A stretch of 13,505 bases of DNA from JAZQUM01 sp045631305 (GCA_045631305.1 JAZQUM010000121.1:1-13505), one strand, 5' to 3'; shown: positions 1 to 5,864, counted from the first letter of the stretch. Translations and numbers: made by a program. The notes: generated by a model not told the origin, from the sequence alone.

Positions 1-133
1 TCACTCCCTTGTATTTTCTCTTAACACAAGGTATCTTTTTCTGTCTGAAAGTTCCCTGTATCTGTCCAATATCAAAAATGCGGTAATGGACAATTTTCAA
101 AAAAATTATAGCATTTTTTGGTTGTTATAACAA
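1..133 (-). promoter_or_regulatory. Leftward promoter and RBS for a gene beyond the left edge
   Basis: On the minus strand there is a -35 TTGTTA (plus 133-128) and a perfect -10 TATAAT (plus 110-105), separated by 17 bp. About 95 bases further on, at the left edge, the minus strand reads AAGGGAG (plus 10-4), a good Shine-Dalgarno sequence, so a start codon would lie a few bases outside the window. The -35 sits in a perfect 12-bp palindrome TTGTTATAACAA (122-133), a candidate operator. Within the transcribed leader are two further inverted repeats, TGTCCA/TGGACA (63-68/87-92) and CCTTGT/ACAAGG (7-12/26-31). The gene itself is not visible, so its identity is unknown. Confidence 0.6.
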
Positions 134-346
134 GGTTGCTAACCATCAAGATAATTTTCAACTATATCAAAGAAAACACTTTTTTCTTATGGGGTGATGG
201 AGCTATACCCTGACGATTTCATGATGCGTTGAACATGGAAGGGAAATGTGATAAAGTAAGCTAAGCGAAAAACGAAGATTATTTATGTTCTGCGTTGCGC
301 TAAAGGACCATTAGGAAAAGAGTTCCCGGTTTTTGCGCGATAAAAC
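134..346. other. Non-coding AT-rich stretch with no recognised gene
   Basis: This stretch lies between the leftward and rightward promoters. No reading frame with a ribosome binding site was found on either strand. It contains short dyads such as GGTT/AACC (134-144) and GGGT/ACCC (192-210). The second lies in a sequence loosely resembling the 5' half of a fluoride riboswitch, but the required 3' half is absent. Otherwise I see nothing in it. Confidence 0.4.
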
Positions 347-430
347 TTGCAAAATGAAAGATTATTTGGTAAAATGGCAAGAGCGCAAAATTTTTGTGCT
401 GTTTTCTTGTGCCATAATCCATTTGGAGGA
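347..430 (+). promoter_or_regulatory. Promoter and RBS of the membrane protein gene
   Basis: A -35 TTGCAA (347-352) and -10 TAAAAT (370-375) are separated by 17 bp. Transcription should begin near 382, leaving a leader of about 58 bases. The ribosome binding site GGAGGA (425-430) lies 9 bases before the ATG at 440. Confidence 0.7.
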
Positions 431-439
431 ATACAATAG

Positions 440-1210
440 ATGTCCAAACAGAACAATAAAAAGGCGAAGATGGCAAAGTCTGCACAGTCTGTCAATACCA
501 CTTTGAAGATGTTGATCATGGGCTGTGTGGCAGAGTGCTATCTGCTTCTGGCGTATAACTTTTTTGCCCACGGTGCAGTGCAGTGGGTGGTAGCTCTTTC
601 CAAGGTTTTCGGTGTGCTGCGGTATGCTGCGCTGGTTGTTGCAGTGATTTGTGCAGTGCTGGCGGTTTGCTGGAAGAGCGATAAGAAAAAGAAGTCCCTT
701 GCTGTATGGGGCGTGGGCGTGGGAGCTTTCCTTTCCGTCACTTCTTTTATGATGATGGCTTACTACCCCGCAGCAACGGATGTGCTGTGTGTGGCTGTTC
801 CCCTGCTGATGCTCTTCGGCATTATCTGCCTGCTCTATCCCCGTGATTTTACGCTCAGCGTTGCTGCGCTGGCTGTTGCTATGGCAGATCTGTGGCTTTT
901 CCGCCGCAGCTATATGAGTCACCCCACGGTCCTCACTGTGCTGACTGTCTGTGCTATTGCTGCAGTAATTGCAGCCCTTGTGCTGGTCGTGCTGGTGAAG
1001 AAGAACGGAGGCATTTGGCTCTGCAAGAAAAACAAGGTCCGCATCTTTGCCAAGAACTGCAATTATGGCATTATGTTTGCGGCTATGGCAGTTTCCGTAG
1101 CAGCTATGGCTGCAGCACTTGCTGCTTTCTCTGCTGCGTTTTATGCCATGTGGGCTTTGGGCGTGGTTCTTTTCGCTCTGGCTGTTTACTACACGGTTAA
1201 GCAGGTTTAA
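440..1210 (+). CDS. Uncharacterised multi-pass membrane protein
   Basis: I do not recognise this 256-residue protein as a member of a named family. It starts with a lysine-rich cytoplasmic-looking segment (residues 1-21), followed by about eight hydrophobic segments, roughly 23-45, 58-76, 86-108, 112-132, 138-153, 163-186, 211-232 and 234-252. A basic loop (about residues 187-208, KKNGG...CKKNKVR) separates segments 6 and 7, and another (KSDKKKK, about 79-85) follows segment 2. By the positive-inside rule these should face the cytoplasm. There is no visible catalytic motif, transporter signature or extracellular domain. It is rich in Ala, Val and Met. The start is fixed by GGAGGA 9 bases upstream. 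It has its own promoter and a strong terminator, so it is a single-gene unit and context gives no functional clue. Being a real gene is near certain; function is unknown. Confidence 0.85.
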   Translation: MSKQNNKKAKMAKSAQSVNTTLKMLIMGCVAECYLLLAYNFFAHGAVQWVVALSKVFGVLRYAALVVAVICAVLAVCWKSDKKKKSLAVWGVGVGAFLSVTSFMMMAYYPAATDVLCVAVPLLMLFGIICLLYPRDFTLSVAALAVAMADLWLFRRSYMSHPTVLTVLTVCAIAAVIAALVLVVLVKKNGGIWLCKKNKVRIFAKNCNYGIMFAAMAVSVAAMAAALAAFSAAFYAMWALGVVLFALAVYYTVKQV

Positions 1211-1218
1211 GTTGATAA

Positions 1219-1250
1219 CAGGTCGGCAGAAGCCGACCTGTTTTTTTATT
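1219..1250 (+). terminator. Rho-independent terminator of the membrane protein gene
   Basis: A perfect 9-bp stem CAGGTCGGC/GCCGACCTG (1219-1227/1232-1240) with a 4-base loop is followed by seven T residues. It lies 8 bases after the stop codon. Confidence 0.95.
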
Positions 1251-1269
1251 GCTGATCGGAGGGTGAAAA

Positions 1270-1301
1270 GCACTTGTAGTACAAAGTGCAAGGATGTGCA
1301 A
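1270..1301. promoter_or_regulatory. Candidate operator upstream of the E2 promoter
   Basis: GCACTTGTA (1270-1278) and TACAAAGTGC (1280-1289) form an inverted repeat with one extra A in the right arm. It overlaps a GTGCAA direct repeat (1286-1291 and 1296-1301), offset by 10 bp, one helical turn. It lies 15-45 bp upstream of the -35 box at 1316, where an activator or repressor could bind. The symmetry is seen directly; the regulatory role is inferred. Confidence 0.4.
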
Positions 1302-1315
1302 AAACGAAAAACCAC

Positions 1316-1343
1316 TTGCCAAATCTAACAAAAGGTCTATAAT
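1316..1343 (+). promoter_or_regulatory. Promoter of the E2 gene
   Basis: A -35 TTGCCA (1316-1321) and a consensus -10 TATAAT (1338-1343) are separated by 16 bp. The predicted start near 1350 leaves an unusually long leader of about 160 bases before the E2 start codon at 1511. Confidence 0.75.
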
Positions 1344-1373
1344 TAATATGTCTGTATGGGGAGGTGTCGCTAT

Positions 1374-1397
1374 ATGAGCGCGCTTCTGCTGCAGTAA
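1374..1397 (+). CDS. Possible seven-codon leader ORF (MSALLLQ)
   Basis: In the E2 leader, GGGGAGG (1358-1364) is a good ribosome binding site 9 bases before an ATG at 1374 that opens a seven-codon frame, MSALLLQ, ending in TAA at 1397. Four of the seven residues are Ala or Leu, with three consecutive leucines (CTT CTG CTG). It is followed directly by two hairpins. If translated it could act as a regulatory leader peptide, with ribosome position controlling the hairpins. Too short to judge by coding statistics; chance occurrence is quite possible. Confidence 0.3.
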   Translation: MSALLLQ

Positions 1398-1412
1398 ATT
1401 TCTCGATACTCT

Positions 1413-1466
1413 TCTCGCTGCGGCTTTGTTGCGGTGAGATCATGAGAAGTTCTGGAAAAGAGCTTC
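1413..1466 (+). promoter_or_regulatory. Two tandem hairpins in the E2 leader
   Basis: Hairpin 1 pairs TCTCGCTGC (1413-1421) with GCGGTGAGA (1431-1439): nine pairs including two G-U, with a 9-base loop. Hairpin 2 pairs GAAGTTCT (1446-1453) with AGAGCTTC (1459-1466): eight pairs including one G-U, with loop GGAAA. Neither is followed by a T run, so they are not simple intrinsic terminators. They could stabilise the mRNA or take part in regulation. No known riboswitch class was recognised. Confidence 0.45.
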
Positions 1467-1510
1467 CTTAACTAACGGTTGTTCTATCGAATTCAAGGAG
1501 GATAAATATA

Positions 1511-3592
1511 ATGGCTTATAACATTCCCATGCCCAAGTTCGGCCTTTCTATGGAAGAAGGTACTATTGCCAGCTGGCTGGTAAAGGAAGGCGACACTGTT
1601 GTTAAGGGTCAGGCTATTGCTGAAGTAAACTCTGAAAAGCTTACCAACAACGCTGAAAGTGAATACGACGGCGTTATTCTGAAGATTCTGGTTCAGGAAG
1701 ATGAAACCGCAGAATGCGGCACTCCCATTGCCATCATCGGCCAGCCCGGTGAAGCAGTTGATGCTCCTGCTGCAGCTCCCGCTGCCGCTCCTGAAGCAGC
1801 TGCTCCTGCTGCTGCAGCTCCCGCTGCTGCTCCCGCAGGCGTGAATGTGGTACCCATGCCCAAGTTCGGTCTTTCCATGGAAGAAGGCACCATCGCTACT
1901 TGGCTGGTAAAGGAAGGCGACACCGTTGTTAAGGGTCAGGCCCTTGCCGAAGTCAACTCCGAAAAGCTCACCAACAACGCTGAAAGCGATTTCGACGGCG
2001 TTGTTCTGAAGATCCTGCTGCAGGAAGATGAAACTGCAGAATGTGGCACCCCCATCGCTCTCATCGGCCCTGCCGGCACTGATGTAGGCGCATTTGACGG
2101 CTCCGCTGCTCCCGCTGCAGCTCCCGAAGCTGCTGCACCCGCAGCTGCTGCTCCTGCTGCCGCTCCCGCAGGCACCAACATGATCCCCATGCCCAAGTTC
2201 GGTCTTTCCATGGAAGAAGGCACCATCGCTGCTTGGCTGGTAAAGGAAGGCGACACTGTCGTTAAGGGTCAGGCTGTTGCTGAAGTTAACTCCGAAAAGC
2301 TCACCAACAACGCCGAAAGCGATTTCGACGGTGTTATCCTGAAGATCCTGCTGCAGGAAGATGAAACTGCAGAATGCGGCACTCCCATTGCTATCGTTGG
2401 CCCCGCAGGTACTGACGTTAGCGGTGTGGGCGCAGCATCCGCTCCCGCTGCTGCTCCCGCAGCATCCGCTCCTGCTGCAGCTCCCGCTGCTGCTCCTGTT
2501 GCAGCTGCTCCTGCAGGCAATGTTAAGATCACTCCTCGTGCTAAGAAGTACGCTGAAGAAAAGGGCCTGGCTTATGCTCACATCGTTGGCACCGGTATCG
2601 GCGGCGCCATCACTATCGACGACGTGAAGAAGAGCGGCGTTCCCGCTTCCGCAGCTCCCGCAGCTGCAGCTGCTCCTGCAGGCAATGTTAAGATCACTCC
2701 TCGCGCTAAGAAGTATGCAGACGAAAAGGGTCTGGCTTATGGTCATATCGTTGGCACCGGCATCGGCGGCGCCATCACCATTGATGACGTGAAGAAGTTC
2801 GGCAAGCCCGCTGCTGCTGCTCCCGCACCCGCAGCTGCACCTGCTCCTGCTGCAGCTCCCGCTCCCGCTGCTGCAAAGGCTGCTCCCGTTTACGCTCCCG
2901 TAGGCGAAGGCGATGTCGTTCGCAAGATGACTCCCATGGAACAGGCAGTTTGCAAGGGTATGTACAACAGCCTCCAGGGCACTGCTCAGACCACTCTGGG
3001 TACCGAAGTCAACGTGGAAAACCTCACCAAGGTTTACAAGTCCCTCAAGGGCAAGTTCGTTGCAGCCGGCGTGAAGCTGAGCTACACCGCTCTTATGGTC
3101 AAGGCTGTTGCTATGGCTATCGAAAACCACGAAGTTATCCGCACTCAGTATGTGGATGAAAAGCACGTTAAGATCGGCAGCAAGATCGACATCGGTATTG
3201 CAGTTGACGTTCCCGGCGGTCTGGTTGTTCCCGTAATCCGTGATGCTAACCTGAAGGATCTGCGCACCATCTGCATGGATCTGGCTGACATTTCTGAACG
3301 CGCTAAGGCAGGCAAGCTCACCGGCAACGACATGGGCGGCGCTTGCACCACCATCACCAACCTGGGTATGTTCGATATCACCTACTTCACTCCCGTTCTC
3401 AATACCCCCGAAACCACCATCCTGGGCCTCGGTGCTATCATCGAAAAGCCTGTGATCCGTGACGGCGGTATCTTCATTGAACACGTGATGAACATGAGCA
3501 TCACCCATGACCACCGCGTAGCTAACGGCGCCCCCTGCGCTCGCTTCCTCCAGGAAGTTAACAAGAACCTGCAGGATTTCAAGTGGTGCTAA
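1511..3592 (+). CDS. Dihydrolipoamide acyltransferase (E2) with three lipoyl and two E3-binding domains
   Basis: Core subunit of a 2-oxoacid (pyruvate- or acetoin-type) dehydrogenase complex: it passes an acyl group from E1 via a swinging lipoyl arm to CoA, and E3 reoxidises the arm. The 693 residues comprise lipoyl domains at about 2-78, 111-187 and 222-298, each with the lipoylation motif NSEKL (Lys43, Lys152, Lys263). Peripheral-subunit-binding domains follow at about 340-376 and 395-431, then a catalytic domain at about 468-693, all joined by flexible Ala/Pro linkers. The catalytic motif reads DHRVANG, with His668, but Asn672 replaces the usual Asp of HxxxDG. Both binding domains have GGAI where GGRI/GRV is usual. 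The lipoyl repeats share 65-67 of 73 residues. AAGGAGG (1495-1501) sets the start. The gene has its own promoter and terminator, with no E1 or E3 gene beside it. The E2 assignment is very firm; pyruvate versus acetoin or branched-chain specificity is undecided. Confidence 0.95.
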   Translation: MAYNIPMPKFGLSMEEGTIASWLVKEGDTVVKGQAIAEVNSEKLTNNAESEYDGVILKILVQEDETAECGTPIAIIGQPGEAVDAPAAAPAAAPEAAAPAAAAPAAAPAGVNVVPMPKFGLSMEEGTIATWLVKEGDTVVKGQALAEVNSEKLTNNAESDFDGVVLKILLQEDETAECGTPIALIGPAGTDVGAFDGSAAPAAAPEAAAPAAAAPAAAPAGTNMIPMPKFGLSMEEGTIAAWLVKEGDTVVKGQAVAEVNSEKLTNNAESDFDGVILKILLQEDETAECGTPIAIVGPAGTDVSGVGAASAPAAAPAASAPAAAPAAAPVAAAPAGNVKITPRAKKYAEEKGLAYAHIVGTGIGGAITIDDVKKSGVPASAAPAAAAAPAGNVKITPRAKKYADEKGLAYGHIVGTGIGGAITIDDVKKFGKPAAAAPAPAAAPAPAAAPAPAAAKAAPVYAPVGEGDVVRKMTPMEQAVCKGMYNSLQGTAQTTLGTEVNVENLTKVYKSLKGKFVAAGVKLSYTALMVKAVAMAIENHEVIRTQYVDEKHVKIGSKIDIGIAVDVPGGLVVPVIRDANLKDLRTICMDLADISERAKAGKLTGNDMGGACTTITNLGMFDITYFTPVLNTPETTILGLGAIIEKPVIRDGGIFIEHVMNMSITHDHRVANGAPCARFLQEVNKNLQDFKWC
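1520..2398 (+). repeat. Three tandem in-frame lipoyl-domain repeats
   Basis: Units at about 1520-1741, 1847-2068 and 2180-2401 encode the lipoyl domains. They are offset by 327 and 333 bases. At the protein level units 1/2, 2/3 and 1/3 differ at 8, 6 and 6 of 73 positions, nearly all conservative. The linkers after units 1 and 2 share an identical Ala/Pro block of about 22 residues. This indicates recent duplication or ongoing gene conversion within the gene. Confidence 0.9.
2516..2803 (+). repeat. Tandem repeat of the E3-binding domain
   Basis: Two copies starting at 2516 and 2681 (offset 165 bases, 55 codons) encode residues 336-376 and 391-431. Within the 37-residue core starting ITPRAKKYA only three residues differ (E/D, A/G, S/F). 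The Ala/Pro linker and the GNVK lead-in are repeated too. Confidence 0.9.
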
Positions 3593-3601
3593 AATGAAAC
3601 T

Positions 3602-3637
3602 AAAAAAAGAAGAGTCCAAATGGACTCTTCTTTTTTT
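3602..3637. terminator. Rho-independent terminator of the E2 gene
   Basis: A 9-bp stem GAAGAGTCC/GGACTCTTC (3609-3617/3622-3630) with loop AAAT is flanked by seven A residues before and seven T residues after it. It begins 10 bases after the E2 stop codon. The symmetry would allow function in both directions, though no gene on the minus strand ends here. Confidence 0.95.
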
Positions 3638-3678
3638 ATGTTTGCAGAGGCTGCAAGCCTTGGAAATACAGCATTTTC

Positions 3679-3759
3679 TTGCAAAAGCAGTCGAGTTGTT
3701 GTATATTAAAGGTGAAAATACAGCTGCGCTTCACGAAGCGGCCAGCAGATAAAAGGAGG
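3679..3759 (+). promoter_or_regulatory. Promoter, leader dyad and RBS of the flavodoxin-rubredoxin gene
   Basis: A -35 TTGCAA (3679-3684) and -10 TATATT (3702-3707) are separated by 17 bp. Just after the expected start site is the inverted repeat CGCTTC-AC-GAAGCG (3727-3740), which GCTG/CAGC (3723-3726/3743-3746) can extend across a two-base bulge. It could be an operator or an mRNA hairpin. AGGAGG (3754-3759) is the ribosome binding site. Confidence 0.65.
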
Positions 3760-3767
3760 AAAAAACA

Positions 3768-4424
3768 ATGAATAATGTAATCGTAACTTATGAAACTTTT
3801 CACGGCAGCGCAAAAAAAGTTGCGCAGGTCATTTCTGAAAGATTGAACTGCAAATGCATTAATGTTGATACCCCCTTTGAAGCAGAAGATCTCAGAGAAT
3901 TGGATACTGTGATTCTGGTATTTAACTTCAGAGGTCCTTACACTGCTCAGTTGACAAAATTGTATCTCAGCCGTGTGAAGGATCAGCTGAAGAGTAAAAA
4001 CATGATCCTTGTGGGTGAAGGTCTGTTCTCTGAAAAGGAATTTCCCGTTGTGGCAGGTGAGATCTTTGAAAGCACGCCTTCCAAAACCTTTAACAAATTC
4101 TTTGTAAACGGTCAGCTGCGAGTGGCTACACTTTTCCCCGAAGAAAAAGCGCTGCTGGCTAAGTTCAGTGAGCTGACGGGCATGGAGATCAAAGATATGG
4201 GCGAGCTGGATCTTGCCAAGGCTAAAGAAGTGGCAAAAGAAATCGAAAAGCTGCTGGATTCTGAAGAGTTCAAAGCAGTGGCTGCTGCAGAAACGGCAGC
4301 TGCGGCAGAAGGCCAGACCAAGTGGGTTTGCCCCCTTTGCGGATATGTTCACTATGGGGAAAATCCCCCTGAAAAATGCCCTCTTTGCAGTGTGCCGGGC
4401 AGCACTTTTATTAAGCAGGAATAA
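3768..4424 (+). CDS. Flavodoxin-like protein fused to a C-terminal rubredoxin-type domain
   Basis: Probable electron carrier of 218 residues, soluble, with no signal peptide. Residues about 1-165 look like a flavodoxin fold: a first beta strand VIVTY, then a phosphate-loop-like ETFHGSAKKVA (9-19) in place of the usual S/TxTGNT, a middle loop FNFRGPY (52-58), and a later strand MILVGEGLF. An Ala/Glu-rich linker (about 168-183) leads to a rubredoxin-type one-metal site WVCPLCGY...CPLC (Cys188, Cys191, Cys204, Cys207), closest to the short rubrerythrin-type version. Fusing the two centres suggests FMN-to-iron electron transfer in one chain, for example in oxidative-stress protection or to an anaerobic reductase. 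The partner is unknown. The altered phosphate loop makes FMN binding probable rather than certain. A monocistronic unit with its own promoter; the start is fixed by AGGAGG 8 bases upstream. Confidence 0.85.
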   Translation: MNNVIVTYETFHGSAKKVAQVISERLNCKCINVDTPFEAEDLRELDTVILVFNFRGPYTAQLTKLYLSRVKDQLKSKNMILVGEGLFSEKEFPVVAGEIFESTPSKTFNKFFVNGQLRVATLFPEEKALLAKFSELTGMEIKDMGELDLAKAKEVAKEIEKLLDSEEFKAVAAAETAAAAEGQTKWVCPLCGYVHYGENPPEKCPLCSVPGSTFIKQE

Positions 4425-4425
4425 G

Positions 4426-4465
4426 AAAAAGCCTCGGAAGCTAAGCTTCCGAGGCTTTTATTTTT
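4426..4465. terminator. Shared bidirectional terminator between convergent genes
   Basis: A perfect 11-bp stem GCCTCGGAAGC/GCTTCCGAGGC (4431-4441/4445-4455) has loop TAA. A T-rich tract follows on the plus strand and five A residues precede it (T residues on the minus strand). It therefore ends both the flavodoxin-rubredoxin gene and the minus-strand amidohydrolase gene, whose stop is at 4472. Confidence 0.95.
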
Positions 4466-4471
4466 AGCGGC

Positions 4472-5695
4472 TTATTTTTTGATGAGTTCTCCGTTCTGTG
4501 CAACAACTTTACCGTCTTTGATAACAAAGCATCTGGGGTGCTGGGAAATAATGGCCTGTGCGGCGGAATGTTCGCGGAAAATGGTGAGGTCTGCGAGGCA
4601 GCCTTCTGCAAGACCGTAATCTTTCAGAAGACAGTTTCTGGCGGCATTGTAAGTGCCCATGCGGAAAACCGTTTCCAGCTGACTGGTGGTGCCGTACTGG
4701 ATGCACTGGGCTGTGAAAAGGGCTTCTTCCAGCATATCGCCGTTACCGAAGGGGCGGAAATGGTCGCGGATGTTATCAGAAGCATAGGCGATGTTCACGC
4801 CAGCTTCCAAAAATTCGTGGATGCGGGTGATGCCGCGGCGAATGGGCTGCTTATCGTTGCGGCCACTGAGGTACATGTTGCAGGAGGGAAGGGTGATGAT
4901 GTTGGCATCTGCCTTCTTGGCAAGAGCAATAAGGCGGGTTGCTTCTTCGTCGCCGACAGCGGCAAGGGAAGTTACGTGGCCGCAAGTGAGACGCTGTCCT
5001 AACCCCATTTCAATAGACTTATTCAGCACATATTCAAAGCAGCGGGTATCGGGACCATCGAACTCATTGATGTGAAGGTCCAGAGGCAGATTATATTCTG
5101 CGGCCAGTGCAAACATGGGGTCTGCTTCTTCGGCATAGCTGTCGCTTCCATACAGGCCGGGATAGCCTGCGATGAAATCGATGAGGCCTGCCTTGGCAGC
5201 TTCCCGCCACTCTTTGTCGCAGGAGGGATCATAAGGAGTAATGTTGATCACATCGATGATACCTTTGTATTCGTCTTTCAACTCATTCATGGCGCGAAGA
5301 CCTTCCATGCCCCAGGCATCATCCAGACGGACATGGGTTTTTACGGCGCAGGAGCCGTTGGCGGCTTCCCAATCGAGAATCACTCGGGTGCGTGCCTTGA
5401 TATTTTCACAAGCTTCTTCTTTGGGAACGGAAGCCTGGAACTGAGCGGCCTGTTCAACAGCGGCAGCCAGACCGGGAGCATCCAGATCAATGGCGCTGAG
5501 AGCCTTATCCAGATGGGTATGAGAATCCACAAAAGAGGGGGCAACCAGCTTGCCTGTTGCGTCGATCACAGCGTCGGCAGTAGCGGGGAGATTTTTGCCG
5601 ATGGCAGCAATTTTGCCGGCAGAAACAGCTACATCCAGCTGGCTTCCCACATCAAAAAGATTACCGTTTTTAATGAGGATATCATAATGATTCAT
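4472..5695 (-). CDS. Amidohydrolase of the cytosine deaminase (CodA-like) family
   Basis: Metal-dependent cytoplasmic deaminase or hydrolase acting on a pyrimidine- or triazine-like ring; 407 residues, close to the family length. Visible active-site elements are HTH (His59, His61) after strand 1, KTHVRLD (about 119-125), HINE (His208 metal ligand, Glu211 general acid/base), CGHVTS (His240) and the metal Asp in ASDN (Asp307). These match the layout of E. coli CodA, but the residue after the metal Asp is Asn308 where CodA has a second Asp. Cytosine as substrate is therefore not assured, and isocytosine, creatinine-like or ammelide-type substrates are alternatives. The frame is open 11 codons further upstream, but a GAGG ribosome binding site (plus 5704-5707) lies inside that extension 8 bases before the ATG at 5695, so I chose the shorter start. 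It is divergent from the MATE exporter and shares a terminator with the convergent gene. Confidence 0.85.
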   Translation of the reverse strand: MNHYDILIKNGNLFDVGSQLDVAVSAGKIAAIGKNLPATADAVIDATGKLVAPSFVDSHTHLDKALSAIDLDAPGLAAAVEQAAQFQASVPKEEACENIKARTRVILDWEAANGSCAVKTHVRLDDAWGMEGLRAMNELKDEYKGIIDVINITPYDPSCDKEWREAAKAGLIDFIAGYPGLYGSDSYAEEADPMFALAAEYNLPLDLHINEFDGPDTRCFEYVLNKSIEMGLGQRLTCGHVTSLAAVGDEEATRLIALAKKADANIITLPSCNMYLSGRNDKQPIRRGITRIHEFLEAGVNIAYASDNIRDHFRPFGNGDMLEEALFTAQCIQYGTTSQLETVFRMGTYNAARNCLLKDYGLAEGCLADLTIFREHSAAQAIISQHPRCFVIKDGKVVAQNGELIKK

Positions 5696-5745
5696 AGCAT
5701 TTTCCTCGTTTTTTTTAAAATTGGACACATTACGAAAGTTAATTC

Positions 5746-5774
5746 AGTTTAACAGCTTGACTGCAAAAAGTCAA
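5746..5774 (-). promoter_or_regulatory. Promoter of the amidohydrolase gene with overlapping dyad
   Basis: On the minus strand a -35 TTGACT (plus 5774-5769) and -10 TAAACT (plus 5751-5746) are separated by 17 bp. The -35 is one arm of the perfect inverted repeat TTGACT-N6-AGTCAA (plus 5757-5774), so a dimeric repressor bound there would block this promoter. The predicted leader is about 45 bases. Confidence 0.65.
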
Positions 5775-5805
5775 CAAAGGCCAGGGAGCGCGCTTGTACC
5801 TTCGG

Positions 5806-5864
5806 TTGAAAAGCGATACCGGGTATGGTAACATGTTAAAGAAGATCACGCTTGGGAAGGGAGG
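5806..5864 (+). promoter_or_regulatory. Promoter and RBS of the MATE exporter gene
   Basis: A -35 TTGAAA (5806-5811) and -10 TAACAT (5829-5834) are separated by 17 bp. AAGGGAGG (5857-5864) is the ribosome binding site, 7 bases before the ATG at 5872. The promoter is back to back with that of the amidohydrolase, about 32 bp away. Confidence 0.55.

Noticed and set aside
188..235. Possible fluoride riboswitch: GGGGTGATGGAG...ACCC resembles the 5' half of the crcB motif.
   Set aside because: The 3' half (GCTGATG followed by CTCCTAC pairing with GGAG) is not present, and the gene downstream is not a recognisable fluoride exporter.
362..1315. A 317-codon open frame on the minus strand opposite the membrane protein gene.
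   Set aside because: It is rich in His, Ser, Cys and Gln and has low-complexity composition typical of an antisense shadow, with no ribosome binding site. The plus-strand frame has a promoter, RBS and terminator.
1740..2900. Ala/Pro-rich repeats as a CRISPR-like or mobile repeat array.
   Set aside because: The repeats are in frame and encode lipoyl domains and flexible linkers of E2; there are no unique spacers of uniform length.
1493..3619. A 708-codon minus-strand frame opposite the E2 gene.
   Set aside because: It is a mirror of the biased E2 codons (Ser/Gly/Cys-rich runs), and the plus-strand E2 domains are unambiguous.
4538..5752. Plus-strand frames of 154 and 226 codons over the amidohydrolase gene.
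   Set aside because: No ribosome binding site or recognisable domain; the minus-strand frame has the complete amidohydrolase motif set.
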